Below, in pieces: positions 1 to 11,500 of a stretch of DNA of 64,000 nucleotides (position 1 is the first letter of the stretch; every line of letters begins with the position of its first letter). The stretch covers positions 19,934,247 through 19,998,246 of the forward strand of contig CM057830.1 of assembly GCA_030068075.1 (NCBI GenBank), read 5' to 3'. The notes under the pieces are model-generated. The model had not been told where the DNA came from. It did no database searches and was given only the letters and a program-made list of their open reading frames with translations. Both the position numbers and the translations under genes were made by a program. The DNA is from Paguma larvata (taxonomy: Eukaryota; Chordata; Mammalia; Carnivora; Viverridae).

Positions 1-369
1 GATAATTACTAGGCACGTAGCAACAAGGACACAAATGCATCCTTTAGCAGTGCCTTTCAACAGATCCCTGAAAAAAACACCGATCTTGAATAAACCATTG
101 TATCTGCTGTGTCCTGTTTCTGTTTTAGTTGCTTTAGTTAGTTCTATAAATCGTCCTATGCTCTCTACCCAGATGGGAAGGATACAAGTTTGTCTTGCCC
201 ATTACAACCACACCCACATAGGTTAAGGAGAATAAAGAGATTCTGACCAAATAAGAACTCTCTTTCTTGCCTTTTTTCTGAAAATGACTTATCAGACTCA
301 CGGTGTCTCTTTCCGTCAGGTTTCTTTTAAAAAAACCTGGTCTATTCACATGACTTTTGCTCTGATGGT
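1..369. other. Unassigned non-coding DNA
   Basis: I recognise no repeat, RNA gene or exon here. Short open frames exist on both strands but have no recognisable domain, and no splice or promoter context supports them. Confidence 0.5.
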
Positions 370-545
370 CAAGAATGAAGGGTCTGGATACAAGCCTGTC
401 TGATTTCAAACCCTAACTCTGCCAAGTTTATCCTCAGAGCCACCAAGAGCACATAATTGAAGTTCTTTCTCAGAGTCTCAGTTTCTTAGTCTGCAAAATG
501 CACACAATGCCAGTACAGAATCAATAGTAGGGTTGCTGTTGGGGT
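370..545 (+). repeat. MIR SINE remnant
   Basis: The order of motifs follows the MIR core: a 'CAAACCCTAACTCTGCCA' stretch, then 'CTCAGTTTCTTAGTCTGCAAAATG', shortened here from the family's typical 'CTCAGTTTCCTCATCTG' segment. It is an ancient tRNA-derived mammalian SINE, heavily diverged and without a tail. Family assignment is from recall; boundaries are approximate. Confidence 0.6.
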
Positions 546-2034
546 ACAGGGAGAAAATTACAGTAACATCTAGGTTACCTTAAATTTTAAAACTGGTAAT
601 TGATACATTTTTAAAGCCTTATGTTTTTCATCTTGTCTTCAGTGACTATGTATGACATGTCTATGCCATGCTTAGGAAAATAATCCTTAGGTTTTTAAGC
701 ATATAATTTAAAATTTGACGTCCATGAAATTCTTTTCCAAAGAAGACAGGATTGGGATAACCTTTCATGAGGAAAATAACGCAAGTCATCTTTCCTTTTC
801 CTTAATGACTAACAGTAATATTAATTTCCTTCAAGAAAATTTAGATAAAAAAGAAACCCATATTCTATGATTGCACATATCCTATTGGAATTTCATATTA
901 AGTTATTAAGTATTTTCCGTTAACTTGAGAAATTTAAATGGACTATATAGCAATACTCTTGACTATTCATTTAGTAAAAGCTTTGCTCTATCACTGTAAA
1001 AATGTAATTCCATTTCAATGTCGATTGTTGTGAGATATTTAATTTCTTACCCTCCCCAAAGAAAACATTATATATATAGTGGACAAGAAGCCTCATTAAT
1101 TTCTGAAATTAGATCTCAGTTGTGAACAAATCTGCTTAATCCCATCTCCATAGTATTTTCATTTTCAGGTGTTTTATAAATAAGTTTTCTTCTTAGCAAT
1201 GACTTATATACTTAGTATATGCTTATTCAGATGAGAATAGATATTAATGAACAATATTAACAGAAAATGTATACCAAATACTACAGGTAAAAATAAAATC
1301 ATTATTTCAAACCAGGGATTCTCAGAGTCTAAAACATGAAAACACAATTTACTTCCACCAGTAATCATGACTCAAAACAGCATTTATTTTACTTGGCAGG
1401 GGCAAAGAGGAGGGATAGCAGGGTTCCCTGGAAAGGGTGTAACAGAATGCCTGTGGGGTTGTAAATTAAAATAATTCTCAAGAGTCTTTGGGCATGATCT
1501 CCTGGGTGGCTGAGTTTGGGCATCATTGTCAAATTCTTCCAACTCTTTTCAATAATTGTAATTGCATAGCACTGTCATTTAGATATTCGTTTCACATTTA
1601 GCCTTTAAATCACATGATTTGTTCATGACTCTAGGTTTGAATATTTTTTTTGTTCTGTTTCATCTGGTTATCATGATCCAGGAAAGGTCATACTTCTTTA
1701 TATTGCTGCAGGGATTAAACTGCACAGATTTGGCTACTGAGATCACTGTTAGGCCTGAGTACAACAGATGAGTGTTTGTGGTGTATGACTTTTTATACTT
1801 CAAATATCCCCCATTCTGCTCACTGTTACTTATAAAATGTAATCTTTCTCATATTAGTGATCATGGTTAACATTTATATGGCATTTACAGTGATTTACGT
1901 ATGTATTTACTTAGAGACTGTGACAACAAGAGAATCTTCAACTTGCCCAAGGTTGCTTTAACTAAAGATGGAAATACATAATAAAAATAAAAGTAAAAAA
2001 TAAAGGTAACAATAATATTAGTAAGACAATATTG
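546..2034. other. Unassigned AT-rich DNA
   Basis: Nothing recognisable apart from AT-rich unique-looking sequence. A stretch near 1895-1960 with 'CTTGCCCAAGGTTGC' faintly resembles antisense MIR, but it is too short to call. Confidence 0.5.
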
Positions 2035-2260
2035 CTAGCTACCATTTACCGAATTTTTATATAAGAATTCTCTATTCATTATTACATCTAATTCTCCCAA
2101 TATTGCCAAAAAGCAGACCTGATTTCCTTTTCCTTTCCAGAAAATAAGTTTGGAGAAGTATATACATTTTCTGCAGGTCCCACAGCTAAGTTAGTGGCAT
2201 AATTGGAATTGAAATGTATGTACTTATGACTCTAAGACTTGTGCTCTTCCAGTTATAAGG
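2035..2260 (-). repeat. MIR SINE remnant, antisense
   Basis: Reads like the complement of MIR: 'CTAATTCTCCCAATATTG', a purine-rich centre, 'GGTCCCACAGCTAAGTTAG', then 'GACTCTAAGACTTGTGCTCTT'. The last two correspond to the well-known MIR motifs for the cancelled 'GTCACACAGCTAGTAAG' and 'TCCAAAGCCCATGCTCTT' blocks. Old and diverged, ends approximate. Confidence 0.7.
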
Positions 2261-3849
2261 CATTATGGCTCAAGGAATTGTATCAGGAAGGGCAGTAACT
2301 CATCAGCATAATTTACAGATCACATAACCAAAGTTGAATAATGTTTTTTTTTTTTGGAATAAGATTTCATAGCAGGGTGGGAAGAGATCTCACAGAGTCT
2401 TGATACTCTGCATTTTGTGGCTGTCAGAAAAAGAAATGACATTTTTTTTTTCAATAATGTTTAGTTCAACTCTTGTCTACTTTTATGCATATTTACATAG
2501 GAAGTGGTTTTTAAGATGAAACACATTGTCGAAGTTTTTGATTTATTCTCCTGCTTGTCTTTTTAGATTTCTCATTTATTTTTCTTGACATGAAATGGAT
2601 GTCTTTTACCTACTTCAAAATCAGTTTATATTTTCAATTTAATGCTACTAACTGCCATTTGTTGTAGCATTGAACCAGGAGCCAAGAGGTATATGTTGTG
2701 TTCATCGGTCACTATTGACTTATTGGCTACATGATGTTAAATCCCCCAAATGACAAGTAAATAAGTTTTGAAATCATGCCAATATTTTATCCACTCTGTA
2801 ACATTTCTCTATTTAAGAAATGCTAAACAATGGACAGGTTTTCATTTTTATCTGGGCGACAGTATGTAACCTGTCATTTGAGATAGTGAAAGACTAATTT
2901 CTATTTACTTAAGCATTAAACAGGTATGGAAGTCACACAAAGAATACCTTTAAGAGCTTTGGCTCTGAGATGCCATATAAGTAGAAAAATAGTGAATTGT
3001 TTCCTGTACTAATTCTGAACATAGATATACATACTATCAAGTAAAAATGCATGCTCTGATCAAGGCCTAATATTTTGTGCTATAAATAGTAAAGCAAAAA
3101 ATAATATTGCCTGGAGCTTTAACTTTGGTTCTATGTTGGTATGAATTTATTTCAACTGTTAAAATATCCAATATTCACATTTTGCTAGAAGAGAGGGACA
3201 AAAAATGAGAAATTTCTGACTTATCAATGAGATTTACTTGTTAATTTTACCTTCAGTTTAGTTCTTTTTAAACTGCCTAATCTTCCTCCTGTTGTAAGTA
3301 ATCCCTCCATGCCCAAGTTCTGATTTTATCTACTTCCCCCAGTAAAGTGTGAAAAAATAGCTCTTTTTGAGGGAACAGTGGCCTTGGTTGGCATTTTTTT
3401 AGTAATTGGTTCATAAATGATTAGTAAGCCATTTCTTCCCTACCACACTCCATTAAAATAAATCCAGATAAATTACATATGTAGATATTAACGTTTGTAT
3501 TAATAACATGATGGAAGATTTTATTTAAAATTACAAAATAGAGATTTGTCACATTTATCATTTGCGTTTTCAAATTTTTGTATGGAATTGGGTAGGAAAG
3601 GATGGTTTCTCAGAGTCCAAAATAAAAATGCTATGGCGTCTTAAGTAGCTGCTTTTACTTGAGTATGTATCTTGATAAAGACAAAACAAACAACAAAAAA
3701 CCAAGGGAGAAAAAAAAAAAACTTAGAAAGGAAATGTGTCTGCAGAGAAAGAGTAGGGTAATCATTATTTAGCTAAGTGACAGTGATTAGCTGCATCTCC
3801 TTGTAAGTGCATCCAAATAAGCTCAAAACAGGATAGGTGACAAAAGAAA
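2261..3849. other. Unassigned AT-rich DNA
   Basis: No repeat or coding signal recognised. Contains a few homopolymer runs (T near 2343-2356, A13 near 3709-3721). Confidence 0.5.
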
Positions 3850-4760
3850 GCCGAATAGGTGATTTTTCAAGCTGATAGTGTAACCAAAGCAAAGCCAGTT
3901 TGCTCCTTGATGAGTGAGAAACTGCAACTGGTTGAGTTGTTGCACAAAGAAATTTTTATTTGTAGCAAAGAAGGAGATCACAGGGAATGGCTTCCAAAGC
4001 CCATGACTTTCCGAGAGAGGGTGAATGGATTCCTTTTGTTGAGGATTGGGATGAAGTTTTAGGTAAGGAAGCCTGGTCATCTTATGTAGAGGCAGGTGTA
4101 AGGCCATGCATGTGCCTTAAGGAAACACGGCTACACTCACATTGTATGTTATGTAAATGAGGCTGAAGTGGAGATTTTAGTAGTATTATGAGGTAAAGGT
4201 GATTGTAGGTCATTACAGAGGTCACCCCCCAGTCCATCTGTACAGGTATGCCAGTTGGGTGTAACTCATATGGTCTAAGTGGTCTGGACTGGCAGGAGGT
4301 CTTGTCAGGTTAGTCTCCATTACCTCAGGGGTGGTTTAGGGGTTAATTTGCCTGAATCAAGAGGAAAACCCAAGGGAAGAGCTTAGGGGAAAATGTAAGG
4401 TAAAGGTTAGTGAGTACAAGGAGGTGGGCAGTCAAGGCCATGTCTTGAGATCTAGCTGGTGATAGGACAGTTCAAAAGATGCCTGAACATTATAACACAC
4501 TGAACAGAGGACTTGCCTATTTCATAAGGGAAGTTGTTGACCTCCCAACAGAAAATAGATATTCAGACTTAATTTCATTAAATAGATTGGTGTTGAAAAC
4601 TGACCTCCATGCCTCAGAGCCAAAGTACAACATGAAGACAGAGTTGGGGATAACAAGGAACGAAAGCTTTATTGCTTTGTTGGCCAAAGAAGGTTGAGGA
4701 AAGCTATGGTCTTCAAAAACTGCAAGCATGCTGGGAGGAAGGGGTTGGGGTTGGGGGTTG
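3850..4760 (-). mobile_element. Possible LTR (class I ERV-like), antisense
   Basis: On the minus strand the segment around 4665-4680 reads as CAATAAAGC, a typical retroviral LTR polyadenylation signal, preceded in sense by a C-rich U3-like stretch (4200-4450). No TSD or terminal TG/CA pair was found, so the extent is a guess. It could also be several adjoining old repeats. Confidence 0.35.
4733..4757 (+). other. G-quadruplex-forming motif
   Basis: Four G runs are visible: GGG (4733-4735), GGGG (4741-4744), GGGG (4747-4750) and GGGGG (4753-4757), separated by loops of 5, 2 and 2 bases. This fits the standard G3+N1-7 rule for an intramolecular G-quadruplex. Function is not implied. Confidence 0.75.
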
Positions 4761-4848
4761 TTAAGTGAAAAATACAGGACCTAGCTGGTTTTGACAAAAG
4801 TTGTGTACTTGATGCCAACCTCATTTGTCATGTCTTTAGGCTGGTAGC

Positions 4849-5408
4849 TGATGAAGTTTTGAGGTGGTGGTGGGGTGGTCCAGAGCCAATGACCAAGAAA
4901 GAATTCTTGAAGACATCTTTGGTGCAAAAAGGTGATTTTTTTAAAGCACAAGGGCAGGACCCGTGGGCAGAAAGAGCAGCACTGGGGTTGTGGCCAGTAA
5001 CTCCTTATATACCCTTAGGTTGGGAGGGAGTCAGGGATAGAGTAAGTCTCTCAGGAATTTTGGAAGCAAGGTTTCCAGGACCTTGAGGGGCTAACTGTTG
5101 CTAGGGAAATGCCACTTATTACCATTTAACAAAACCTCAGTCATGAATTATTTAGATGTATATCAGGGGGACATAAGCTTGGAGTATGATTGCCAGCATA
5201 TGTCTTGGGGCAGTGGAGATAAAAGAAATAGACTTATAGGATCCTCAAGGTTGGGATATTAAGCTAAGGTTCTCTTTTGCTCCCAGCAAAGTGTCATCAT
5301 GGAAGCAGTTGAGCAACTAGAGGGAGGTCACTCCGCTGGTCTCAAGGACTTTCACTGGGCTGTAGGCAGTAAGGGAATTTAATTTTTCATTTGCCTTAGT
5401 TTTCCACA
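4849..5408 (-). mobile_element. ERV LTR, copy A of a pair
   Basis: Clearly homologous to 7575-7994. Shared blocks in the same order include 'CAAGAAAGAATTCTTGA', 'GGGCAGGACCC(G/A)TGGGCAG', 'GTTGGGAGGG', 'GGATCCT', and 'AAGG(G/A)AATTTAATTTT' near the right end. In minus-strand sense the AATTCTTTCTTGG-type stretch sits near the LTR 3' end, as in mammalian class I ERV LTRs. Copy A is about 140 bp longer than copy B, with additional sequence at 5100-5220. No clean TSD was found. Confidence 0.6.
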
Positions 5409-5842
5409 TTACTATAGCAAGCACTTAAACCCCTTTCCTTTGGTCTTGGGTAGCCAGGAGTGTCCGAGGAATATCACACATATTCCACCTGGGGACAGGG
5501 TGTGTGCTAGCCTGAATTTTGCCCTCAACTTGCCCCACACTCCCTCATCAGTAGTGGTTTCCTGAAATAAAAGGCTGAGAAGGGAGGAGGGGAGGTTTAC
5601 AGAAGAGAGGAAAAAGGTTACTTTAAAATCCAGCTTCACGGAAGCACTAGTGCAGCCATTTTAATTTTTGTTCAACTTTATACTTTTAAGCGGTTTCAAG
5701 ATTTCTCTCCCAAAAGTCTTACCGCTTAGACCTGACAGGTGCCTTTTTCTCCTCATTCTTGGAAAATCTTGTTATTATCAGCTTCTAAGTTTTTATCTGA
5801 TAATTGTTGAGTAGCATCTCCTTTTTTCTGCCAAGTTTGAGT
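5409..5842. other. Unassigned DNA between LTR copy A and a SINE
   Basis: No repeat family recognised. The sequence is not visibly retroviral: no tRNA primer site or polypurine tract adjoins the LTR. Confidence 0.45.
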
Positions 5843-6105
5843 GATTTTGTGTTTGTTTATTTAGTGTAAGTGTGTGTGTGTGCGCACACGTGCACGCACG
5901 CATGTGTGAGTGAGAGAGAAAGAGAGGGAGAGAGAGAGAGAGAGAGAAGGGGCAGAGAGAGACCGGAAGAGAGAGAACCCCAAGCAGGCTCCACGTTGTC
6001 AGCACACAGCCTGACAAGGGGCTGGAACTCACAAACTGTGAGATCATGACCTGAGCCAAAATCAAGAGTTGGACGCTCAACCGACTGAGCCACCCGGGCA
6101 CCCCT
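5843..6105 (-). mobile_element. CAN-SINE, full length, antisense
   Basis: Ends at the right in the complement of the SINE head (TGAGCCACCCGGGCACCCC). Flanked by a 12-bp TSD CCAAGTTTGAGT at 5831-5842 and 6106-6117. The tail side carries a (TG)n/(CGCA)n tract (5870-5906), the body a (GA)n tract (5920-5948). The tRNA B-box complement lies near 6023-6033. Non-autonomous: mobilised by L1 machinery. Confidence 0.92.
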
Positions 6106-6379
6106 CCAAGTTTGAGTATTTTAGTTTTTAGCAGTGAGTACCAAATCAGGTGAAGGTAAATTTCTTCCAAGTAGCTACTCATAATTTGCTTTGTTGAGAA
6201 GAGGCGGCATCTCCTTTTATAACGTGCTTTTTTGTTGATTGGTAAGACTGATGAGCATCTTTTCATATACTAATTTATCTATTTTTTGCTCATTTTCCTG
6301 TTGATATCTAGGCATTGACTATTGTGCATCGTAATACCTTGATGTTGTAAGCATTGTAAATAAATTTATACTGCTGTAT

Positions 6380-6840
6380 ATGATGTTGGTGAGGAGGAAT
6401 ACTTTCTCTGCTCTGTGGTCCTTCTAACTGGACTCAGAATCAAATTGGCATGAGACAGGGAACAAGAGAAGATAAAGTTTAGTTTTGTACATACAGGGAA
6501 TCCACCCAGATGTGAAACTCCAAAGACAGTGAGACAACAGGAAGCTTCTAGAAGCTGAGGAGAGAAGTAGTGCCTAGGGACACAAAGGGGAGAAGGCCAT
6601 TAGCAGGAAGGAAAGGAGATGTGTGGAAAAACTAGATTGTTCTCTTAGGCATGTTCTCTTAGTTCCTTCAGTAAAGGGGGCCACTGTTGATAATTCCCTT
6701 CCTGGTGCACTCTCCTTTCCAGTGTAAATTTAGACAGGAGGGAGGCAGAGCGCCTTTCCTTTTAATTCTAAATAACCTTTGTGCTAAAGTGGCGCATTTG
6801 GGGGTGTCTCATCCCACAACCCTTCAATGTTATTCTTAGA
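6380..6840 (-). mobile_element. Possible LTR, antisense
   Basis: In minus-strand sense, 'AACTTTATCTTCTCTTG' and 'CTGTCTCATGCCAATTTG' near the left end resemble the R-U5 part of mammalian ERV LTRs, and the right end is C-rich like a U3. No TSD was identified. It could be another old repeat. Confidence 0.35.
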
Positions 6841-7569
6841 CAATTAAAATTTAGTTTTCAGATAATTAAAGCTATGTAAACTTAATCATTAAAGCTTTAT
6901 TTTTTGCCTTCTTTAAGAAGTCTTAATGAATTCCCCAAAACAAAAAGTTACTCTCTTACAGTTTCTTCTGTTCATTTTAGAAATTTAACTTGCACACTGA
7001 AGTTTTCTATCCATCCGGAGTTGTTTGTATATGCATTTTATTTTCAACATTTCTGGATCCATATTGGTAGATATTTTGGTACCTTTTAAATATTTCAGTC
7101 ATAGAGCTCTGTGTTTAAAAGTGCTTAAAAGTTTAAGTTTCCCTAGAAACTTACTTGTATTTCAAATACCGTCATATTTGGATCATTTTCTCCTTTAATT
7201 TTTTTCCACATTATTTTTCTCATTTGCCTGTAATTGCACAGTTTGACAAAATTCTTAACATGCCCTTTCTTAGGTTAGCTTCTCTGACTCATCACTGTTG
7301 TTTCTATGGCATATTCTGGGTTATTCTAGATTCCTCTTTAGACTTGAAGCACTCGTTTTTCTCAGTGGCTGGAAGTGTAGGCTCTTGACAATTTATAAGT
7401 GAGTTCCTCCATCCCTGAGAATTGTCAGAGGCCAAAGGGAGCTGCCTCTCCAAGGTCATGTCCCAGTGTAGGACAGCCTAGTGGCTATTTTTTAAAAATT
7501 AATATACATGAACTTTATTAAGGTTATTAAAACTGATTTGTCTTAGTTGCAAATATTTACCAGCTGGTG
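6841..7569. other. Unassigned AT-rich DNA
   Basis: T-rich sequence; may include very old L1 in antisense, but I see no diagnostic motif. Confidence 0.4.
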
Positions 7570-7574
7570 TCTTT

Positions 7575-7994
7575 TGATGCGATTTGAAGTGAGGCTTGAG
7601 AGCAAACAGTCAAGAAAGAATTCTTGAGAAGATTTTGATACAAAAAGGTGGTTTAGTAACTATTGGTGGGGGCAGGACCCATGGGCAGAAAGAGCTGCCC
7701 AGGGATGTGAGGAGGGAATGATAATATACTTTCAAGTTGGGAGGGGCAGAGAAAAAGCAAGTTTCCAAAAGGATTTTCATATGTTAAAGAAGACTTAAAG
7801 GATCCTGGAGGCCTAGCTATTGTGAATTTAAGGTTGTTTTCCCCCCTCTAGCAAGGCATTAACATTAAGACAGTTGGGAGTTCCTGGAGGAATGTCAGTC
7901 ACATCCTGCCTGCCTCAAGTACTTGTCAATGGGCTGCAGGTCTTAAGGAAATTTAATTTTATCTACATTTCTTTTGCCTTTGTTCTCTACATCA
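7575..7994 (-). mobile_element. ERV LTR, copy B of a pair, with TSD
   Basis: Homologous to 4849-5408 through several blocks in the same order (see copy A). The element begins TG and ends CA, and the pentamer TCTTT flanks it at 7570-7574 and 7995-7999, consistent with a 5-bp TSD. A solo LTR: no internal retroviral sequence adjoins it. Diverged from copy A by many substitutions and indels. Confidence 0.6.
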
Positions 7995-7999
7995 TCTTT

Positions 8000-8880
8000 T
8001 ACTTTTCACATATTTGGGACTGATTAAAAATATTTAATATGTTTTAGAATATTTGATACATTCGAGAGAATATACACTTGTATGTGCCTGTGTGTAAGTT
8101 TAAATTATAATAATATAATGAATTCTAGTGAACTTGAGACTCAAATCCAAAATGAGAACTTGTTGGGGAAATATAATTAAAATAAAAATCTCCTTTCAAC
8201 ACAGAAAACCTCTCCCACAGGGCAGGAGAGAAAGGAAGCAGTTTTACTATTGAGTAAGGATTGAGTCCGAATGTAACGTGCATCATAGGCCATCCATTAG
8301 AACTTGCAAAGGCAGAAAGAAATCTCTCCCTTTTATTTAACCAAGTAGATACAACCCATTACATCCAGGTTCTCAAGTGAAAAATTAACTAGTCTTCAGG
8401 GAAGAGAACTTGACAGCAACATTTGTGACACATAGTTCATCCTAAATTCACTTGGTAGATGGGAGTGACCATCTGGGTTAGCTAACTGGTTTTATCTAAA
8501 GGACGAATACATTTCTCATATCTTTATTACAGGTGGTTTTGAAGAAAAGCTCCTGCTGGAGTTAGGCTTCTGGTCTCCCACAGAAAATGGGAGATAGGCA
8601 GGCTATTTTCTTTGATGATTGCTTCTCAGACGTGGCTCCCAAGTCCTAGAAGGAAGATATTTTTGGACTGTAAAGCTGTAAAGAAACTTATTTAGATTTT
8701 TAATATGTACATCTCAAAGAAACAGGGAAAAAATTATATTTAAAACTTTCCTTAAAAATTGCTCTGAAAGACAGTAAGGGAAATTTAATTTTTTAATTTT
8801 TCTGTTAGTTTTCATACTTAAAAATATACATAATGTGATACCTGTCAGCAAGATATAATACTATTTTTTATATTCTTTCC
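8000..8880 (-). mobile_element. LTR-like and unassigned block
   Basis: A short segment at 8768-8815 (containing 'AGTAAGGGAAATTTAATTTT') repeats the right end of LTR copies A and B, so a third fragment of that family is likely. In minus sense, 8320-8345 reads TTAAATAAAAGGGAGAGA, which resembles an LTR polyadenylation region. The rest is unassigned. Confidence 0.35.
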
Positions 8881-8934
8881 AGTAATTGATGTAGCCAGAC
8901 TTCTTAATTTCTGCCAATATAGCAGATAGCATAA

Positions 8935-9022
8935 GTCAACTCTACACCCAACATAGGGCTTGAATTCATGACCCCGACATTAAGAGTCACATGCTCTACC
9001 GGCAGAGCCAGCCAGGCATCCG
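8935..9022 (-). mobile_element. Short CAN-SINE fragment, antisense
   Basis: Contains the complement of the tRNA-derived head of the older SINEC subfamily: 'ATTAAGAGTCACATGCTC' followed by 'GCAGAGCCAGCCAGGCATCC'. The CT-rich body and tail are missing. No TSD found. Confidence 0.75.
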
Positions 9023-9959
9023 TGGGAAATGGTATCTTGTGTGTCTTTATTAGATACTTCTTATGAGCCACTTGAGATTTTCTCACGCTCACCATCTCTT
9101 ATTCTTGTTACTGTATAACCAGTGTGGCCTTCTAGCATTCTCAAGCAGGCAAAAGTAATAGGACTTGCCTCATGCCCTTGGTAAGCCTGGGGATTCCAGG
9201 TTGATGCCAAGTAGTGGAATGCTCTGGAATTCTGCTCTGTGGCCATGCATATGGATCATGGGATGTACTTTGAATAGGGGATATGATAAGTACATTTGTT
9301 CACTGCTCTCCTCCAAGTTCAATTGACCTAAGATGTAATGAAACCCCTTCTCAGAAGAGAATCCTATAGGATAATCAGTCACACTTAGCTGCAACCAGGT
9401 CATCAGTATATCCTCATCTTGGCTCTCCTTCCCTTTCTATTCTTTTCTATTTGTCCCTCACTCCTGCTCCTTGGGATCACATTCTCTTATAAAGTAGTAG
9501 CTGAGGGACTCAGGTTAAGATATGATCTTAATCTTCATTTTGCTGATTATGAAGTCTGTATTCATCATAATTATTGAAATGCTAGTTCATGTGTTTCACT
9601 TGCTTTTACTGAGAGGAGATGGGATGTTTATTGTTTTTGCCTGGAGAAATAGGATTTCTTTACACATTCCAAATAGTAACAATAAGTTATGTGTTAAGGT
9701 TTTTCTTCTTCCTGTTTGTTGCTTGTATTTTCTTTTACTTTACTCATTTTTTTTCATTGACAGAAAGTCTGAATTTTGATTTGGTTGAATTGAGCAAACT
9801 GGTTTAAATAAATTATTTCCTTTCCCCAGGTGAGAAATGTATAATACTGTATTTTCTTCTAATGACTTTCAAGGTTTGCTTTTTCACATTTATGTCTCAA
9901 TACATATATTTTTAGTTTTTTTCCTCTGAAACTCTTATTAATTTTAAAAAGTGTGTTTA
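9023..9959. other. Unassigned DNA
   Basis: No recognised repeat in 9023-9500. The T-rich part from 9500 may be diverged antisense L1, but this is not demonstrable by eye. Confidence 0.4.
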
Positions 9960-10176
9960 GGGACGCCTGGGTGGCTCAGTCGGTTGAGCATCCAACTTCG
10001 GCTCAGATCGTGATCTTGCGGTCTGTGAGTTCAAGCCCCGCATCAGGCTCTGTGCTGATAGCACAGAGCCTGGAGCCTGCTTCGGATTCTGTGTCTCCCT
10101 CTCTCTCTGCCCCTCCCCCACTCATGCTCTGTCTCTCTCTGTCTCAAAAATAAATAAACATTAAAAAATTTAAGAA
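9960..10176 (+). mobile_element. CAN-SINE, full length
   Basis: Head starts GGACGCCTGGGTGGCTCAGT. The Pol III A box lies at 9972-9983 and the B box (GAGTTCAAGCCCC) at 10027-10039, followed by the CT-rich body and AAATAAATAAA tail. The 14-bp TSD AAAAAGTGTGTTTA occurs at 9946-9959 and 10177-10190, so both ends are exact. Low divergence suggests a relatively young insertion. Confidence 0.95.
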
Positions 10177-10332
10177 AAAAAGTGTGTTTAAATTATGATT
10201 TTATCTGTTTTGGATTATGTTGATCTTATAGAAAGCCAACTTGCCAAATTTTTATTATTTATAATGTTTGTAGCACTTCTGGGTTTTCTAAGGTAACAAT
10301 AAATCACATCTGCCTAATGATATTTTTTACAT

Positions 10333-10433
10333 TCTTTTTTTTATAATAGTTTATTTTCAAATTGGTTTACATATAATACCCAGTGTTCATCCCAACACAT
10401 GTCCTCTTTAATGCCCGTCACCCCCTCTCCCCC
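10333..10433 (-). mobile_element. Carnivore L1 3' UTR snippet, antisense
   Basis: 'TCAAATTGGTTTACATATAA' followed by 'CCCAGTGTTCATCCCAACA' is the complement of the carnivore L1 3' end; the sense equivalent sits at the right end of the L1 at 14074-15303. Only about 100 bp, so a severely 5'-truncated copy. Confidence 0.7.
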
Positions 10434-10550
10434 CTCCCTCACCTCCCTCACCTCCCTCACCTCCCTCACTCTCAGATTGTTCTTTTACATTCTAATAAAT
10501 ACACACACACACACATACATACACATGTATACACACACACACACACACAT
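10434..10550. repeat. Minisatellite (CCTCCCTCA)n and (AC)n microsatellite
   Basis: About four tandem units of a 9-bp CCTCCCTCA motif occupy 10434-10472. An (AC)n/(ACAT)n tract occupies 10499-10550. Both lie directly next to the L1 3' end and probably expanded from its C-rich tail region. Confidence 0.85.
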
Positions 10551-11500
10551 ATATTTAAATTTCTTTTTCTGTCGCACTGGCTAGGATCACCAGTATAATG
10601 ATTGAAATCAGTGCTTAACTGGCTTTCTTACTTGTTTCTGAATTTTAAGAGAATGCTTCTAATATTTTTTATTATGAAGGATGTTTGTTCAAGTGTTTTG
10701 GCTGATTCTATTTGTTGGGTTCAGAAGGTTCACTTATTTTCCTGGTTTACTGAGTTTCTATACTCAAAGGGTGCTAAAGTTTATTACATTCTTCTGCATT
10801 ATGAGGTCAAATTACTGCTTTTCAGGATCCTTTCATCTCCTATTGTGGAGAATGGTCTTTACATATATTATAATGTTAAGCTACCATTGTGATCTTGCAA
10901 TATTATCATTTTGGTTATATTGTATTACAATTAATTTATTTTCTGTACCATATGTTTTTCTAATACTTTGTTGGTGATTTCTTGCCGTATATTCATGAAT
11001 GAGCCTCCCTAAGTGAATTTTGGTGGGGGATTATATTAAAGCAGTAAATTAATTTATGAAGAATCAATTGCAGTATTCTATCTTTCCACTGAGCAAAAGA
11101 TTTACTCTTTTTTTTGTCTATCAGCAGAATTTTGTAATGTTATTCAAAGATTTCTTCTTTTAGAACCTAATTTTTTTCCTCTTAAAATAATTCTCAGACA
11201 TAGCATGTGCTATTCTGTTTGCTGATGCTGTTGTTATGATATTGTTTATGTTTGCTACTTTGAAGGGAATCTTTTTTTCTTTTTATTACTTAAAGATTAT
11301 TGAAATTAAACTGGGAATCTCTTGATTTTTTTAAGACCTTTGTAAGCAGTTTGTCTTGATCAGCTGGTATTTCTAGGTGCAAAACTCTCATCAGCAAATG
11401 ATGATGATTTACTGCTTCTTTCCAGCATTATATAATATTTTAACTTTGTGTTTTATGTCTACCGGAACTTAAACCAGCTTTACATAGTACCCTGGAAGTG

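Larger units (their letters stand above)
10191..11500 (-). mobile_element. Old L1 ORF2 region, antisense, fragmented
   Basis: Blocks such as 'TCTGGGTTTTCTAAGG' (near 10280) and 'TTTTTCTGTCGCACTGGCTA' (near 10565) correspond to the complement of L1 ORF2 reverse transcriptase sequence of old mammalian L1M subfamilies. Many frameshifts and stops; the open frames on the plus strand here are not genes. It is interrupted at 10333-10550 by a younger L1 3' end and simple repeats. Confidence 0.55.

Noticed and set aside
5843..6105. tRNA genes at the SINE heads
   Set aside because: The A and B boxes belong to tRNA-derived SINEs; no complete cloverleaf with acceptor stem can be drawn. This applies to every CAN-SINE listed.
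5793..6266. 157-codon minus-strand open frame
   Set aside because: It reads through a CAN-SINE and its GA and TG tracts; the Ser-Leu run is a repeat artefact.
4849..7999. LTR copies A and B as the two ends of one provirus
   Set aside because: They differ in length and sequence far more than LTRs of one insertion would be expected to after equal ageing, B has its own TCTTT duplication, and neither a primer-binding site next to 7574 nor retroviral coding sequence is visible between them.
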